Counted from the first letter of the stretch, positions 20,822 through 32,433 are shown. The stretch: DNA of 64,000 nt from Candidatus Poribacteria bacterium (GCA_022822785.1 JAJEAL010000103.1:1-64000), one strand, 5' to 3'. Notes: generated from the sequence alone by a model not told the origin. Numbers and translations are program-made.

Positions 20822-21811
20822 ATGGCTCGACATGCAGCAATTACCGGAACGGGTTCATACCTACCGGAAGGGGTTTTAACAAACTTTGATTTGGAAAAAC
20901 GGGTTGATACGAGTGATGAATGGATCCGCCAACGAACGGGTATTGTCGAGCGACGTATCGCCGAACCCGATATGGCAACCTCGGATTTATGCGTTCGAGC
21001 TGCTCGTCAAGCCATCAAAGCGGCTGAGATTGATCCACTTGATGTTGAAATGATTATCGTTGGGACTGCAACCCCTGATACATTTTTTCCTTCAACAGCG
21101 TGTTATGTGCAGAAGGGCATCGGCGCGAAAAATGCCAGTGCTTTTGACCTTTCGGCCGCGTGTGCTGGTTTTATCTATGCGCTTGACTTGGCAGATGGTA
21201 TGATTCAATCCGGACGCTATCGGACCATCCTAGTTATTGGTGGAGAGGTCTTCAATAAAATTCTGGATTGGGAAGACCGGAACACCTGCGTTTTGTTCGG
21301 AGATGCGGCAGGTGCTGCAATTGTGCAGGGAACGGATGACCCCAAAGGCATTTTGGCGTCCTATATTGGATCCGATGGTGATTATGCCGATACCGATCTG
21401 CTAGGGATGCCGGCCGGTGGTACACGCCTTCCGGCAAGCCGTGACACCATCGATAACGGACTGCATTCGATTAAGATGCGTGGACGAGAGGTCTTCAAGC
21501 TCGGCACACGTATTATGCCAGAAGCTGCTCAACGTGCATTGGACATGGCAGGAATAACGATTGATGAAGTAGATCTTTGTATCCCGCATCAGGCAAATAT
21601 CCGGATTATCGAAGCGGTTGGAGAGCGTCTCGGGATTGACCGAGAAAAAGTCTATATTAACGTAGACAAGTACGGAAACACTTCTGCTGCTACCACAATT
21701 GTTGCACTTGACGAAGCCCTCCGGTCCGGACGAGCGAAACCGGGCGACCTGATATTGCTGGTTACATTCGGTGCTGGCCTAACATGGGGAAGCACCCTGA
21801 TTCGGCTCTAA
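20822..21811 (+). CDS. fabH: beta-ketoacyl-ACP synthase III
   Basis: ITGTGSYLPEGVLTN, DEWIRQRTGI, DLSAACAGFIYAL, FGAGLTWGSTLIRL. Confidence 0.96.
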   Translation: MARHAAITGTGSYLPEGVLTNFDLEKRVDTSDEWIRQRTGIVERRIAEPDMATSDLCVRAARQAIKAAEIDPLDVEMIIVGTATPDTFFPSTACYVQKGIGAKNASAFDLSAACAGFIYALDLADGMIQSGRYRTILVIGGEVFNKILDWEDRNTCVLFGDAAGAAIVQGTDDPKGILASYIGSDGDYADTDLLGMPAGGTRLPASRDTIDNGLHSIKMRGREVFKLGTRIMPEAAQRALDMAGITIDEVDLCIPHQANIRIIEAVGERLGIDREKVYINVDKYGNTSAATTIVALDEALRSGRAKPGDLILLVTFGAGLTWGSTLIRL

Positions 21812-21833
21812 ACTTATCAGCAATCTATGTTTC

Positions 21834-22826
21834 ATGCTTAAGATGATTGATTCTTCGCTAAACATATTTGAGAATACGTCCGCGTTTCTGTTCCCCGGTC
21901 AAGGTGCACAAAAAGTAGGGATGGGTCTGGAGCTGTGCCAAGGATATACGACAGCTAGTGCGACCTTTGATGAAGCGGACTCGGTCCTGAATCGGAAGTT
22001 GAGTCAGCTCTGTTTTGAGGGACCTGCAGAGGTGCTGAGACAGACAGAGAATACACAGCTGGCGATTCTGACATGCAGTGTTGCGGCATTGCGAGTCTTG
22101 AATGAACACGGGGTTACACCGAAGGCTGTCGCTGGTCATAGTCTTGGAGAATATTCTGCCCTTGTTGCAGCGGGGGCACTTAGTTTTTCCGATGCGCTGA
22201 AGCTGGTTGGATATCGGGCGCAAGTCATGGCGGAGGCATCCTATCGGCAGGATTGTACGATGGCTGCAATTTTGGGACTAGAAGAAGCGAGCTTACAGGA
22301 TCTCTGCGAAGCTGCATCGTCTTCCAATAACGGTGTGGTTCAAATCGGAAATTACAACTGCCCCGGACAACTAACTGTTTCTGGCGATACGGCTGCTGTG
22401 GAACAGGTGATGGATAGCGCGAAAGCGGCGGGTGCTAGGCGTTGCCTCCGACTTGAAGTGAGTGGAGCGTTCCATTCTGCCTTGATGGCACCCGCACAAG
22501 AGCAACTGCAAACGGTAATCAATGACTTCCAATTCAGCGATCCAATTCTTGGAGTCGTTGCCAACGTAACAGGTGAATTTGTACACGCTGCGGAGGAAAT
22601 CCGTCACTTGTTAATAGAACAGGTCACGTCCGCCGTTCAGTGGGAGAAATCAATACGCACTATCGGTGCTGCAGGTGTCTCAAACTTTGTGGAGGTCGGT
22701 CCCGGAACGGTGCTTTCCGGGATGGTCCGTCGTACCCTTCCAGCGGCGAATTGCCTGAATGTTGAAGACATCAAGAGCCTTGACGAAGTAGTGAGTATAG
22801 CGAATAGCTCCTCACATGCAAATTGA
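21834..22826 (+). CDS. fabD: malonyl-CoA:ACP transacylase
   Basis: FLFPGQGAQKVGMG, AVAGHSLGEYSALVAAGALSF, EVSGAFHSALMAPA. Confidence 0.96.
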   Translation: MLKMIDSSLNIFENTSAFLFPGQGAQKVGMGLELCQGYTTASATFDEADSVLNRKLSQLCFEGPAEVLRQTENTQLAILTCSVAALRVLNEHGVTPKAVAGHSLGEYSALVAAGALSFSDALKLVGYRAQVMAEASYRQDCTMAAILGLEEASLQDLCEAASSSNNGVVQIGNYNCPGQLTVSGDTAAVEQVMDSAKAAGARRCLRLEVSGAFHSALMAPAQEQLQTVINDFQFSDPILGVVANVTGEFVHAAEEIRHLLIEQVTSAVQWEKSIRTIGAAGVSNFVEVGPGTVLSGMVRRTLPAANCLNVEDIKSLDEVVSIANSSSHAN

Positions 22827-22953
22827 CGAGTTCATCTGAACTAATCGTCTTTACGTTTCGCGTTTTTTATATAAACCGAGAACGCATACGTAAAAAAATG
22901 GGATTCGCGTGCTGGTTTGTTCAATCAATGGTCTGGATAGAAAAGGGCAAGAA

Positions 22954-23694
22954 ATGATACTTAAAGACAAAGTGGCAATCGTAACAGGCGCATCGCGCGG
23001 AATTGGCGAAGCCATCGCTCGAAAATTCTGTCAAGAAGGGGCGGGCGTGATGCTCTGTTCACGTTCTGCTGACTCAGTCGCTGCTATCGCGGAATCCCTT
23101 TCAAACGAAAGCGGAAATGCGAAATCCGTGCAAGCCGATATCTCCAACAAAGCGGATATAGAAGCGCTTGTGGACTCAACGTTGACGGAATTTGCCCGCG
23201 TCGATATCCTTGTGAACAACGCCGGGATTACCCGTGATGCCCTATTTATGCGAATGAAGGATGATGACTGGGATACGGTCTTACAGACCAATCTCACAGG
23301 AACGGCGTATTGCATGCGTGCGGTCATTCGTCCGATGATGCGTCAAAGGGGCGGACGAATTATTAACATCTCATCGGTTGTGGGCGTTGCAGGCAATGCC
23401 GGGCAAGCAAATTACGCGGCTTCCAAAGCCGGGATTATTGGTTTGACAAAATCCGTTGCAAGAGAGGTCGGTAGCCGTGGCATTACGGTGAATGCGATTA
23501 CCCCCGGTTTTATTACCACCGATATGACAGAAAAAATATCGGAAGCAGCTCAGCAGAAAATGTTAGAAATGATCCCAGCAGGCAGCTTTGGGACACCAGC
23601 GGATGTTGCAGAGACTGCCCTGTTTTTGGCGTCAGATGCCGCCCGATATATCACAGGGCAAGCTGTTCAGGTTGATGGCGGCATGTTTATGTAA
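22954..23694 (+). CDS. fabG: 3-oxoacyl-ACP reductase
   Basis: VAIVTGASRGIGEAIA, LVNNAGITRDALFMRMKDDDWD, ITVNAITPGFITTDMTEK; position in the fab cluster. Confidence 0.95.
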   Translation: MILKDKVAIVTGASRGIGEAIARKFCQEGAGVMLCSRSADSVAAIAESLSNESGNAKSVQADISNKADIEALVDSTLTEFARVDILVNNAGITRDALFMRMKDDDWDTVLQTNLTGTAYCMRAVIRPMMRQRGGRIINISSVVGVAGNAGQANYAASKAGIIGLTKSVAREVGSRGITVNAITPGFITTDMTEKISEAAQQKMLEMIPAGSFGTPADVAETALFLASDAARYITGQAVQVDGGMFM

Positions 23695-23740
23695 GTGAAT
23701 CTATATACAATTTTCAATAACAAAGGAGGTCAATAAATCA

Positions 23741-23974
23741 ATGGCAATAGATCAAGGTCGAATTATCAAAATGATTGCAGATCAGTTACAGATTGACGAA
23801 GAACAGGTTAAACCTGATGCCTCATTTATGGATGATTTAGGCGCTGATTCGTTGGATACAGTGGAATTGATCATGGCGCTCGAAGAGGAATTTGATATTG
23901 AAATTCCGGATAGTGAAGCTGAAAAGATTCGCACTGTGCAACAAGCGCTCGATTACCTAGATGAGAATGCCTAA
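23741..23974 (+). CDS. acpP: acyl carrier protein
   Basis: [33 protein letters not shown]. Confidence 0.97.
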   Translation: MAIDQGRIIKMIADQLQIDEEQVKPDASFMDDLGADSLDTVELIMALEEEFDIEIPDSEAEKIRTVQQALDYLDENA

Positions 23975-24228
23975 CGACTGTGTTCGCTCAATTTGAGCGT
24001 TCTAGCTACCGGTTCAGCAGACCGTTTCTGCTTATTATCTGGGGAGTGTGTTCTATCGATCTTTGGTGCTAGTTAGTGGAAATGAAGCTTTCACGCCTCA
24101 CGTCTCACTTTCCATCTTTGGCCGAAGAGTGTATCAATAGTTACAAACTAGTGCCTTCGGTTATGTAATAGGGCATGTTCCCCTTCCACCAATCTATTCT
24201 TATTTTTTAAAGCGAAAGAGGTATATTC

Positions 24229-25470
24229 GTGGGTTCTCGAGTCGTTGTCACTGGAATGGGAGTTGTCTGTTCTGTAGGCAGTACCAAAGATGAATTTTGG
24301 GAATCAGTTGCGGTAGGTAAGAGCGGTATAGATCGGGTTACACATTTTGATCCTCAAGATTTTCGTACGCAAATTGGAGGCGAGATCAAAGGCTTTGCGC
24401 CAGAGACATATCTTCCGCGAAAGGCTGTCGCCCGTTTGCCACTCTTCATTCAATACGCGCTAGTATCTGCAATCCAAGCCCAACAAGATGCAGATCTTGA
24501 CTTGTCTTCAATAGATCCTTACCGGGTTGGCGTCGGTGTCGGATCCGGAATCGGCGGTATCAGCATTCTAGAAGAGAATCACCGGATCTTGCTCGAAAGA
24601 GGGCCAAGGCGGGTCAGCCCTTTCTTTGTGCCTCACGAGATTATCAACATGGCCGCTGGACAAATTTCGATGCACTTGAAACTCAAGGGTCCCAATTTTG
24701 CTTCGGTTACCGCTTGTGCAACTGCGAACAACGCAATTGGTGAATCGTTCAAAATCATTCAGCGTGGCGATGCCGATATAATGTTTGCTGGTGGCTCAGA
24801 AGACGCAATTACCCCATTGAGCTTTGCTGGCTTCTGTGCTATGCGAGCAATGTCTACGCGCAATGACGAACCGCAAAGAGCAAGCCGCCCATTTGATAAG
24901 GAGCGCGACGGATTTGTTATGGGAGAGGGGGCCGGGGTGATAATTTTGGAATCTCTCTCTCATGCTTTGAAACGCAATGCCCCCATTTATGGCGAGATTG
25001 TTGGTTACGGGATGAGTGCTGATGCGTATGATATGGTGCACCCGAGCGAAAATGGAGAAGGCGCTGCCAAGGCAATGGAATTGGCGCTCAAAGATGCCCA
25101 AATCGCCCCGGAGGACGTTGATTACATCAATGCACACGGCACCTCAACCCCAGCGGGCGATATAGCAGAAACACTTGCTATTAAGACACTTTTTGGAGAC
25201 CATGCCTATCGCCTTCCTGTCAGCGCCACGAAATCGATGATGGGGCATCTGCTTGGTGCAGCTGGAGCAGTTGAATTAATTGCCTGCCTGTGTGCAATAG
25301 AAAACAACTATATCCCACCGACCATCAACTACGAGAATCCGGATCCAGAATGTGATTTGGACTGGGTGCCCAATCAAGGACGATCTGCAGGTATTCAGGT
25401 CGCGCTGTCCAATGCCTTCGGTTTTGGAGGACACAACACCTCGATTGCTGTGCGAAAATATGTCGCGTGA
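24229..25470 (+). CDS. fabF: beta-ketoacyl-ACP synthase II
   Basis: [68 protein letters not shown]. Confidence 0.96.
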   Translation: MGSRVVVTGMGVVCSVGSTKDEFWESVAVGKSGIDRVTHFDPQDFRTQIGGEIKGFAPETYLPRKAVARLPLFIQYALVSAIQAQQDADLDLSSIDPYRVGVGVGSGIGGISILEENHRILLERGPRRVSPFFVPHEIINMAAGQISMHLKLKGPNFASVTACATANNAIGESFKIIQRGDADIMFAGGSEDAITPLSFAGFCAMRAMSTRNDEPQRASRPFDKERDGFVMGEGAGVIILESLSHALKRNAPIYGEIVGYGMSADAYDMVHPSENGEGAAKAMELALKDAQIAPEDVDYINAHGTSTPAGDIAETLAIKTLFGDHAYRLPVSATKSMMGHLLGAAGAVELIACLCAIENNYIPPTINYENPDPECDLDWVPNQGRSAGIQVALSNAFGFGGHNTSIAVRKYVA

Positions 25471-25738
25471 AATATGAGTTGATTATCAGATGCTGGCTTA
25501 AGATAACTTTGGTGGTTATACCGCTTCAAAGGGGTAAAGTGTCTCTAACTTCAGGCGGAAATGCCAAGCTCTGCCAGCCATCTGTAAAAGCGACCGTGGC
25601 TGCTTCTATTCCCACCAGCAATAGCTATTATTGAAAGCAAACTGGATTTTACTCTGTCAACTTTCCCTGATTTATCCCATGCGCGCAAGCTTGGTCACTT
25701 AACAAGTAAAGATTACCCTAACCTTTTACTGTCATCGC

Positions 25739-27079
25739 TTAGAACTGTTGGAAAGCATTCCGAACTTCGGCGGTCAATCTGTCGATATGCGCCTCTGTCA
25801 TTGGGAGCGACACATTTCCGCCGCCTGACCAATGGATTCCGTGGTTCAGGAGCCAGAAGAAGAGATAATCCTGCAATAGCTTGTCGTCTTGAGCGGCTTC
25901 TCGATAGTTTCGTGGAGGACGCGATAAGAAGTGAACGCGGAAAAGCGAACCGACGGTAGTGACTTGTGCTTCGACGTTGACTTCGGTGAACACCGCTTCC
26001 AATTCAGTTCCCAACTGTTGTGTTAGTGCCCTAATTTTTTCGTACGCCTTCGGCGTCATCGTCTGGAGCGTAACGAGTCCGGCAACCATAGCGATGGGAT
26101 TTGCATTATAAGTTCCCGACTGAGGAATCTTTGCCCCGGAAGTCGGATCGTACAATTTCATCACATCAGCGCGACCACCAAATGCAGCTCCCGGTGTCCC
26201 GCCAGCGATGACTTTTGCCATGCATGTCAAGTCGGGCTTCACGCCGTAAAGTTCCTGTGCGCCACCGGGGGAAGCCCTGAAGCTGATAATCTCATCAAAA
26301 ACCAGCAGCGCACCTATCTGCGTTGTAAGTTCTTTCAGACGGGTCAGGAAACCATCTTCCGGGATGCACGTACCTGCACCCGTTGCAAGCGGATCCACGA
26401 TTACGGCTGCTATATCATCAGCATTTTCGTTAATGATTTCTGTGCAGGCCTCTGCGTCGTTGAACGGAAGCACCAGTACCTCTTCGAGGACTGCTGGCGA
26501 AAGCCCCGCTGTCGAAGGAACTGATCGAGGGCGATCGGCGGGGCCTAAATCTTGTCCCAGCGGGGGAACATAGCTAACGAGCGCGTATTCACCCACACCG
26601 TGATATGCCCCTTCAAATCTGGCAATTTTACGTTTCCCAGTGAAAGCCCTAGCGACTCTCAATGCGTTTAGCACCGCTTCAGTTCCAGAGCTACAGAATC
26701 GAATCCGTTCCAAGGATGGCACCCGTTCCCGCAGCAGCTCTGCCATTTCGATTTCAAGGGCTGTTGGTCGGGAAAACGCTGTCCCTTTAGCCACGCGATC
26801 CTGAAGCGCTTCGACAATTGCGGGGTGAGCGTGTCCCAGAATCAGAGCGGTGTTGTTGTTGACGAAGTCTAACAAACGATGGCCATCTAAATCGTAAAAG
26901 TAAACACCTTCTCCGCGTTCTATATACACCGGAAACGGATGCATATACGCGCCGGTGCGGGTGTTGCCCCCCGGCAACGATTCTTTTGCGCGCTCAAACA
27001 TCTTCCCTGAGCGTGGATTGTTAGTCACATATTCCGTGATTAAGCCGTCCAGCGAATTTTGTAATGCTTGCTTGTCCAT
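25739..27079 (-). CDS. class III aminotransferase (glutamate-1-semialdehyde 2,1-aminomutase-like)
   Basis: LPGGNTRTGAYMHPFPVYIERGEGVYFYDLDGHRLLDFVNNNT, CSSGTEAVLNALRVARAFTGKRKIARFEGAYHG, LVFDEIISFRASPGG. Confidence 0.88.
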   Translation of the reverse strand: MDKQALQNSLDGLITEYVTNNPRSGKMFERAKESLPGGNTRTGAYMHPFPVYIERGEGVYFYDLDGHRLLDFVNNNTALILGHAHPAIVEALQDRVAKGTAFSRPTALEIEMAELLRERVPSLERIRFCSSGTEAVLNALRVARAFTGKRKIARFEGAYHGVGEYALVSYVPPLGQDLGPADRPRSVPSTAGLSPAVLEEVLVLPFNDAEACTEIINENADDIAAVIVDPLATGAGTCIPEDGFLTRLKELTTQIGALLVFDEIISFRASPGGAQELYGVKPDLTCMAKVIAGGTPGAAFGGRADVMKLYDPTSGAKIPQSGTYNANPIAMVAGLVTLQTMTPKAYEKIRALTQQLGTELEAVFTEVNVEAQVTTVGSLFRVHFLSRPPRNYREAAQDDKLLQDYLFFWLLNHGIHWSGGGNVSLPMTEAHIDRLTAEVRNAFQQF

Positions 27080-27108
27080 ACTCCCCCCTTATTTGCTCCT
27101 GAATTTTA

Positions 27109-27570
27109 TTATGACTTCGCTTCTATTTTTGGTGGTTGGAAAAATTCCATCGTGATGCCATCCGGATCTGTCATGTAAATTGCCCAAGCGCCTTTATTCG
27201 CACCTGCCGTAATCGCGACGGGCGGAGAGCGGAACTTGACACCCGCAGCGCGTAATTCTGCATACGCTGTACGCAAGTCGTCAATCAGAAAAGCAATGTG
27301 TGAACTTCCCACGTTTTTGGTGCGAACGTCAGCGGAGACACCACGTGGGACGACGTACTCAATTAGCTCGATGGCGTGCGTGGAGCCGGGAATACTCAAC
27401 ATTGCCATTTTCGCGACGCTGTCGGGATAGCCTACAATATCACGGAAATATTGGTCACGGTTCTCGCGCTGCCAAATCACCTCACAGCCGAGCAGCCCAA
27501 CATAGAACTCAAGCGAGCGTTCGAGATTAGAAACGGTATAACTAGTATGGTGTGCGCCGGTAATTTTCAT
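27109..27570 (-). CDS. VOC/glyoxalase family protein
   Basis: GAHHTSYTVSNLERSLEFYVGLLGCEV ... YMTDPDGITMEFFQPP. Confidence 0.85.
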   Translation of the reverse strand: MKITGAHHTSYTVSNLERSLEFYVGLLGCEVIWQRENRDQYFRDIVGYPDSVAKMAMLSIPGSTHAIELIEYVVPRGVSADVRTKNVGSSHIAFLIDDLRTAYAELRAAGVKFRSPPVAITAGANKGAWAIYMTDPDGITMEFFQPPKIEAKS

Positions 27571-27859
27571 GCTGCCTCCTCAAGGTTCCATGTTATTTGA
27601 CACCTCCGGGCATTTTATCAGAAATTCGATACACTGTCAATTTAGAATCTTGTTTCAGTCTGCTGTAAATCGTGTTATAATTTGTTAGGGCACATTGTGA
27701 GAAACTACTTTTTCAATTGATGTACTAATGAACGCGTCTTTAATGACCCCATAAATCAGTTGTGTGGATGTTTCACTTATCGTAGGTATTAATCTTTAAC
27801 GCCTGAATTCCGTCTCACTGTATACACAGGAGTAAACATAAAAGATTGAGGAGAATTGA

Positions 27860-29104
27860 ATGCAAATCATACAAAGCTTGCTCATTGGATTGGCTGCCCT
27901 GAGACGGAATAAGCTCAGATCTCTACTGACAATGCTTGGTATAATCATCGGTATTTCTGCGGTTGTTGGCATGGTCTCAATTGGCGATGGCGCGAAGTTT
28001 TTAGTCCTAGCAGAATTTGAACGAATGGGTGGATCCGACCTGATTATCTGTTTCCGTCCGCGCTGGATCCAAAGGGAGGACGGTACTTGGGAGCAGAATA
28101 AAGCCCCAGTGTATCTCGAATATGAAGATATCGATGCCATTATGGCGGCTTGTCCGTCTATAAAAACTATCACGGGCGAGATTGATACAATGGCGCGACC
28201 CATATCTTACAAAGGGGTGACAAAACACTTCCGGTTTGAAGGGGTCACGCCGCTTTATCAAGAGGTGCACAATTGGTATGTCCAATCTGGACGTTTTATC
28301 CAGCAGGAGGATTTAGATCTAAATCAGTCGGTGTGCGTGATCGGGTCCGAAGTCCAAAGAGATTTATTCCGCAACACCGATCCAATCGGTCAAGAGTTAA
28401 AGATTGGCAGGCAACGATTTACTGTGGTTGGAGTCATGGAGGAGAAAGGTGACAGAATGGCCACAGAGGGTTGGGATAAAAAGTTGATTATCCCGTTTAC
28501 GACGATGTGGACCCGTTTTATTGGCGATCAGAAGCGCGGGTTTGAATTGTGGATGAAAGCTGAGAGTTTTGAAAAAGTAGATCAGGCACTGGCAGAAGTC
28601 ATGATCACTATGCGTCGGCGACACGGGTCTGAAGAGCATTTTGAATTTTACACTGCAAAGGCGGTACTGGAGCAGGTCGGACAAGTTAGCCAAGTCCTCA
28701 AGATTTTGCTCGGTGGTGTTGCGAGTATCTCGTTATTGGTCGGTGGCATCGGTATCATGAATATCATGCTGGTTTCGGTTACGGAACGTACGCGAGAAAT
28801 CGGACTGCGCAAAGCTGTTGGTGCACGCCACCGTGATATTCTGCAACAGTTTTTAGTCGAATCGGTTGTCTTGAGCGTCTCCGGAGGACTGATTGGGATT
28901 CTCATCAGTGGGTTCATCACTTTTGCAGCCGCGTGGGGGGTCACAACGTTTCTCATTAAAGAAACCGAATGGCCTGCAGTTGTATCCCTATGGGCGGCAG
29001 CTATTGCATTTGGCTCTTCAGCCCTTATCGGTATGATATTCGGTATTCTTCCCGCCTATAAGGCAGCGCGCCTGATGCCAACTGAAGCTTTGCGGCATGA
29101 GTAA
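27860..29104 (+). CDS. MacB-like ABC transporter permease (FtsX domain)
   Basis: LRRNKLRSLLTMLGIIIGISAVVGMVSIGDGAK ... VGGIGIMNIMLVSVTERTREIGLRKAVGARHRDI ... GILPAYKAARLMPTEALRHE. Confidence 0.9.
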   Translation: MQIIQSLLIGLAALRRNKLRSLLTMLGIIIGISAVVGMVSIGDGAKFLVLAEFERMGGSDLIICFRPRWIQREDGTWEQNKAPVYLEYEDIDAIMAACPSIKTITGEIDTMARPISYKGVTKHFRFEGVTPLYQEVHNWYVQSGRFIQQEDLDLNQSVCVIGSEVQRDLFRNTDPIGQELKIGRQRFTVVGVMEEKGDRMATEGWDKKLIIPFTTMWTRFIGDQKRGFELWMKAESFEKVDQALAEVMITMRRRHGSEEHFEFYTAKAVLEQVGQVSQVLKILLGGVASISLLVGGIGIMNIMLVSVTERTREIGLRKAVGARHRDILQQFLVESVVLSVSGGLIGILISGFITFAAAWGVTTFLIKETEWPAVVSLWAAAIAFGSSALIGMIFGILPAYKAARLMPTEALRHE

Positions 29105-29160
29105 AGTTGAAATCTTATATCTCAACACCTAAATGTCAATAGAGCCCAGAAAATGAAAAT

Positions 29161-30273
29161 ATGAAAGGAGGAATGAGTGTGATCAATTTATACGGGGACG
29201 CCTATCATCGTTTACAGCTACTACGCCATGTCGGAGACATCTCGCAGATTGCCGGCGTAAAGAGATATGAATTAGCGAGCGGCCCTGAAAAGGGAGTTAC
29301 TGGGGTTGATTTTCGGACCGGGTCAGGGTTAAGTTTTTCCGTCCTGCCAGACCGTGGAATGGACATTTCTTATGCAGAATACAACGGTATCCCACTATGT
29401 TGGCGATCAAGCACCGGTGATGTTGCGCCGACCTATTATGAGCCAGAGGGGGACGGCTGGCTACGTGGATTCTTCGGCGGGTTGCTAACCACCTGTGGAA
29501 TGACATATCTGGGGCGCCCAGATAATGATGGAGAAGAACGTCTTGGTTTGCATGGTCGTGTCTCTTACATACCTGCTCAGAATGTATGGATCGACACCCG
29601 CTGGGAGGGGGATCGATATATTATGTGGGCTCAATCAAAGGTCATCGAAACAACAGTTGCAGGCGAAAACCTATGTCGTACCCGTCGTATCTGGACAGAA
29701 CTTGGCGCTACAAAGCTCCATATCGAAGATATTGTTGAGAACCTTGGCTATCAGGATACGCCCCACATGTACCTATTCCATATCAACCCCGGATTTCCGA
29801 TCGTTTCTGAAGGTTCCGAGCTAATTGCTCCCTCAATCCAGGTAGATCCAATGGACGATCGTTCGGAGGAAAAATTGCGTGACCATGCACGCGTTGAAGC
29901 CCCTACCGCAGATTTTCAGGAAGAAGTTTATTACCATGAGATGGAGGCGGATGATGACAACCATATCTATGTCGCTTTGGCAAACCGTTCGTTCAACAGT
30001 GGACAAGGACTTGGATTGTACGTAAGATATCACAAAACACAGCTTCCCAGATTCGTTCAATCGAAGATGAATGGTGAAGGGCTCTATGTTATTGGCTTAG
30101 CGCCATCGAACTGTGGGGTGGAAGGTAGATCAAAGGAGAGAGAGCGAGGGACACTTGAATTTATCGAACCGGGTGGCCGCAGACATTATGAGGTCGAAAT
30201 CGGTATTTTGACTTCTAACGCGGCGATTGAGCAGCTAGCAGAAAAGATTGAAGCGACAAAACAGAATACTTAA
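29161..30273 (+). CDS. aldose 1-epimerase / DUF4432 family protein
   Basis: SVLPDRGMDISYAEYNGIPLCWRS, LHGRVSYIPAQNVW, PHMYLFHINPGFP. Confidence 0.78.
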   Translation: MKGGMSVINLYGDAYHRLQLLRHVGDISQIAGVKRYELASGPEKGVTGVDFRTGSGLSFSVLPDRGMDISYAEYNGIPLCWRSSTGDVAPTYYEPEGDGWLRGFFGGLLTTCGMTYLGRPDNDGEERLGLHGRVSYIPAQNVWIDTRWEGDRYIMWAQSKVIETTVAGENLCRTRRIWTELGATKLHIEDIVENLGYQDTPHMYLFHINPGFPIVSEGSELIAPSIQVDPMDDRSEEKLRDHARVEAPTADFQEEVYYHEMEADDDNHIYVALANRSFNSGQGLGLYVRYHKTQLPRFVQSKMNGEGLYVIGLAPSNCGVEGRSKERERGTLEFIEPGGRRHYEVEIGILTSNAAIEQLAEKIEATKQNT

Positions 30274-30564
30274 TCTGGATCGGTTCAAATGCCATCAGTT
30301 AAGATGGTAGGCGTCATCTCAGGTAATGGTTAATGGTGTAACCGTGTATCTCAAGGAGGCACATCATGCCCCGGTTGTCACCTTCCAAGATTATGTTAAG
30401 GTTGGGAGTATCCAGGGAGGCAAGTGTTTAGGCACAGATATTTCTCACTTCATTAATAAATTGAAGTTACCGTATCAATTTCTTAGCTGTGTCGTAATAT
30501 AGCATGATACTAAAATCCGTCCTGTGCAGCTACCAATCTACCCTTACAAAGGAGAAAAGAAATT

Positions 30565-32409
30565 ATGAAAAGGTTCTGTCGTTTGACTGTCATAACCCTA
30601 ATCTTGCTGACAGGTATTGTGGTGTGGAGTGCTAGTGGCGAAGAGATGGGGGCGATTCCCGATGTCCCTCCCGATAGCATTCTGAATGTGATTCCGCAAG
30701 ACACCGTTGGAGTGATTTACATTCCGAGCTTACTTGGGTTCAATGACGAAATTAACACACTTCTCGCAGAAATGATTCCTTCAGACCCACCCCAAGAACT
30801 GCTTGCTAAGATGTTGGCGGATACTTTTGGTGCGGGTTTTGAGACGCTATCGGAATTAGAGGAGTTGGGTTTAGATCTGCGGAGGGATTTCGCAATATTT
30901 CTCTCTAGTGTGAATCCACCGATGCCTTCCGCTGCTGTTCATGTTAAGGATGCAGAGAGCGTTAAACAGCTCATCGCCATGGAAGCGGAAGGTAGCAATT
31001 CTATTACCCATAACGGTGTGACATATTATACTACGGGCGAGGAAGGGGCGTTTGTATTGATGGACGATGTGATGGTCTATTCCGGTTCAGCGGCAGTTTG
31101 TGAAAAAGCCATTGATACCCAGAAGAAGACAACGCCATCTATTGCTGCCAATACCGATTTTCAATCGCTCAAACTCGATACGACATCGGGGGCAAATGAT
31201 TTGATTGCATACTTTGCCATGGATACGATTGCGGATGGCCTCCGTCCGGCACTTATCGAGAAAGCAGCAGAGGTAAAAGCGGGAATGGAAGCGGATGCAG
31301 AGGCAGATCCAGAGCTCAATGCCGGTTTAGGCTATGCTCAAAGTCTAATTGACAGTGGTATATGGTTGCTGGATCAGGCGAAAACCTTAAGCCTTACCGT
31401 GCAACTCAACGGCAGCGACCTACAGATATCCCCGTTCCTCAAATTCAAGCAAGATAGCGACATCCAAACGTATATTGCCGAAATGCCGACCGAGCTGACC
31501 TCCCTCAAATACTTGCCTCAAACCGCATTTCTCAATGGTGAAATGCAATTTCAGAAGGAAACGTTGATTAATCTTTCCCAAACAATGATGAAGTTATTTA
31601 TCCCCTCGAATCCGAACGCAGATACGGAGGAGATTGAAAAAGCATATAAGGCGCTTACCGAAGCCATGACAAGTTTTTACGCAGGCTTGGGAGATGAGTT
31701 CGCTTTTTCTGTCAACTTTAGCGGAAGCATAATGCCGGACATTTTATACCTCTACACTGTGACGAACGAGGAACAGGTCAAAGCGTATATGGAGAAAGAT
31801 CTCATTGCTCAATTCGAGAGTTCAATGAAGCTCGCCGGAGCGATGGGAGCGAATCAAGGACTTGCTGAGATGTACGCGGATGTTTCACCGGGTCCCCCGG
31901 AGATACACAATGGCGTAGAGATTAAAAATTACACGCTGCCAAATATCACTGCTCTCTTTGCTGAGCTACCCGCCGAAATGGACAGCCTCGCGCCGCAACA
32001 GTGGAATCTCTACTATGCCATCAGCGGCGATAAATTGATCCACGGAATGGCAGCTAATGCCCAGCCGGTTAAAGATGCTATAGATCGAATAGCGGGTATG
32101 GGAACAGGTTTTGATCAAGGGGAAGGTTACGCCAAACTGGCTGGGGCATTTTCCCTAAAAAATAATCTGTTCTTTGCGCTTTCACCTATTACAGCGGTCA
32201 AGAGTTTTGTACAGGCGTTTGCCCAAGCCGATCCAAACATCGGTATGATTCAGATGTTTTTGGTAAACATTCCTGAAACCTATAGCATCGGTATCGCTGG
32301 TCGCAATCGGGATAACGGTGTTGCAGGGGAGCTATTTATTTCCCTGGGCGATTTCAAAGAAATCATCACGATGCTTGTTGGTTTACAGCAAATGGGGGAA
32401 ATGCAGTGA
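30565..32409 (+). CDS. exported DUF3352-like protein
   Basis: N-terminal signal peptide MKRFCRLTVITLILLTGIVVWS; VGVIYIPSLLGFNDEI..., long LSLTVQLNGSDLQISPFL-type repeats. Confidence 0.6.
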   Translation: MKRFCRLTVITLILLTGIVVWSASGEEMGAIPDVPPDSILNVIPQDTVGVIYIPSLLGFNDEINTLLAEMIPSDPPQELLAKMLADTFGAGFETLSELEELGLDLRRDFAIFLSSVNPPMPSAAVHVKDAESVKQLIAMEAEGSNSITHNGVTYYTTGEEGAFVLMDDVMVYSGSAAVCEKAIDTQKKTTPSIAANTDFQSLKLDTTSGANDLIAYFAMDTIADGLRPALIEKAAEVKAGMEADAEADPELNAGLGYAQSLIDSGIWLLDQAKTLSLTVQLNGSDLQISPFLKFKQDSDIQTYIAEMPTELTSLKYLPQTAFLNGEMQFQKETLINLSQTMMKLFIPSNPNADTEEIEKAYKALTEAMTSFYAGLGDEFAFSVNFSGSIMPDILYLYTVTNEEQVKAYMEKDLIAQFESSMKLAGAMGANQGLAEMYADVSPGPPEIHNGVEIKNYTLPNITALFAELPAEMDSLAPQQWNLYYAISGDKLIHGMAANAQPVKDAIDRIAGMGTGFDQGEGYAKLAGAFSLKNNLFFALSPITAVKSFVQAFAQADPNIGMIQMFLVNIPETYSIGIAGRNRDNGVAGELFISLGDFKEIITMLVGLQQMGEMQ

Positions 32410-32433
32410 TTCGATGACGGATTTAAAGGAGTG

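Noticed and set aside
30340-30430. Short ORF with AGGAGG RBS (ATGCCCCGGTTGTCACCTTCC...)
   Set aside because: About 20 codons, no homology, insufficient support.
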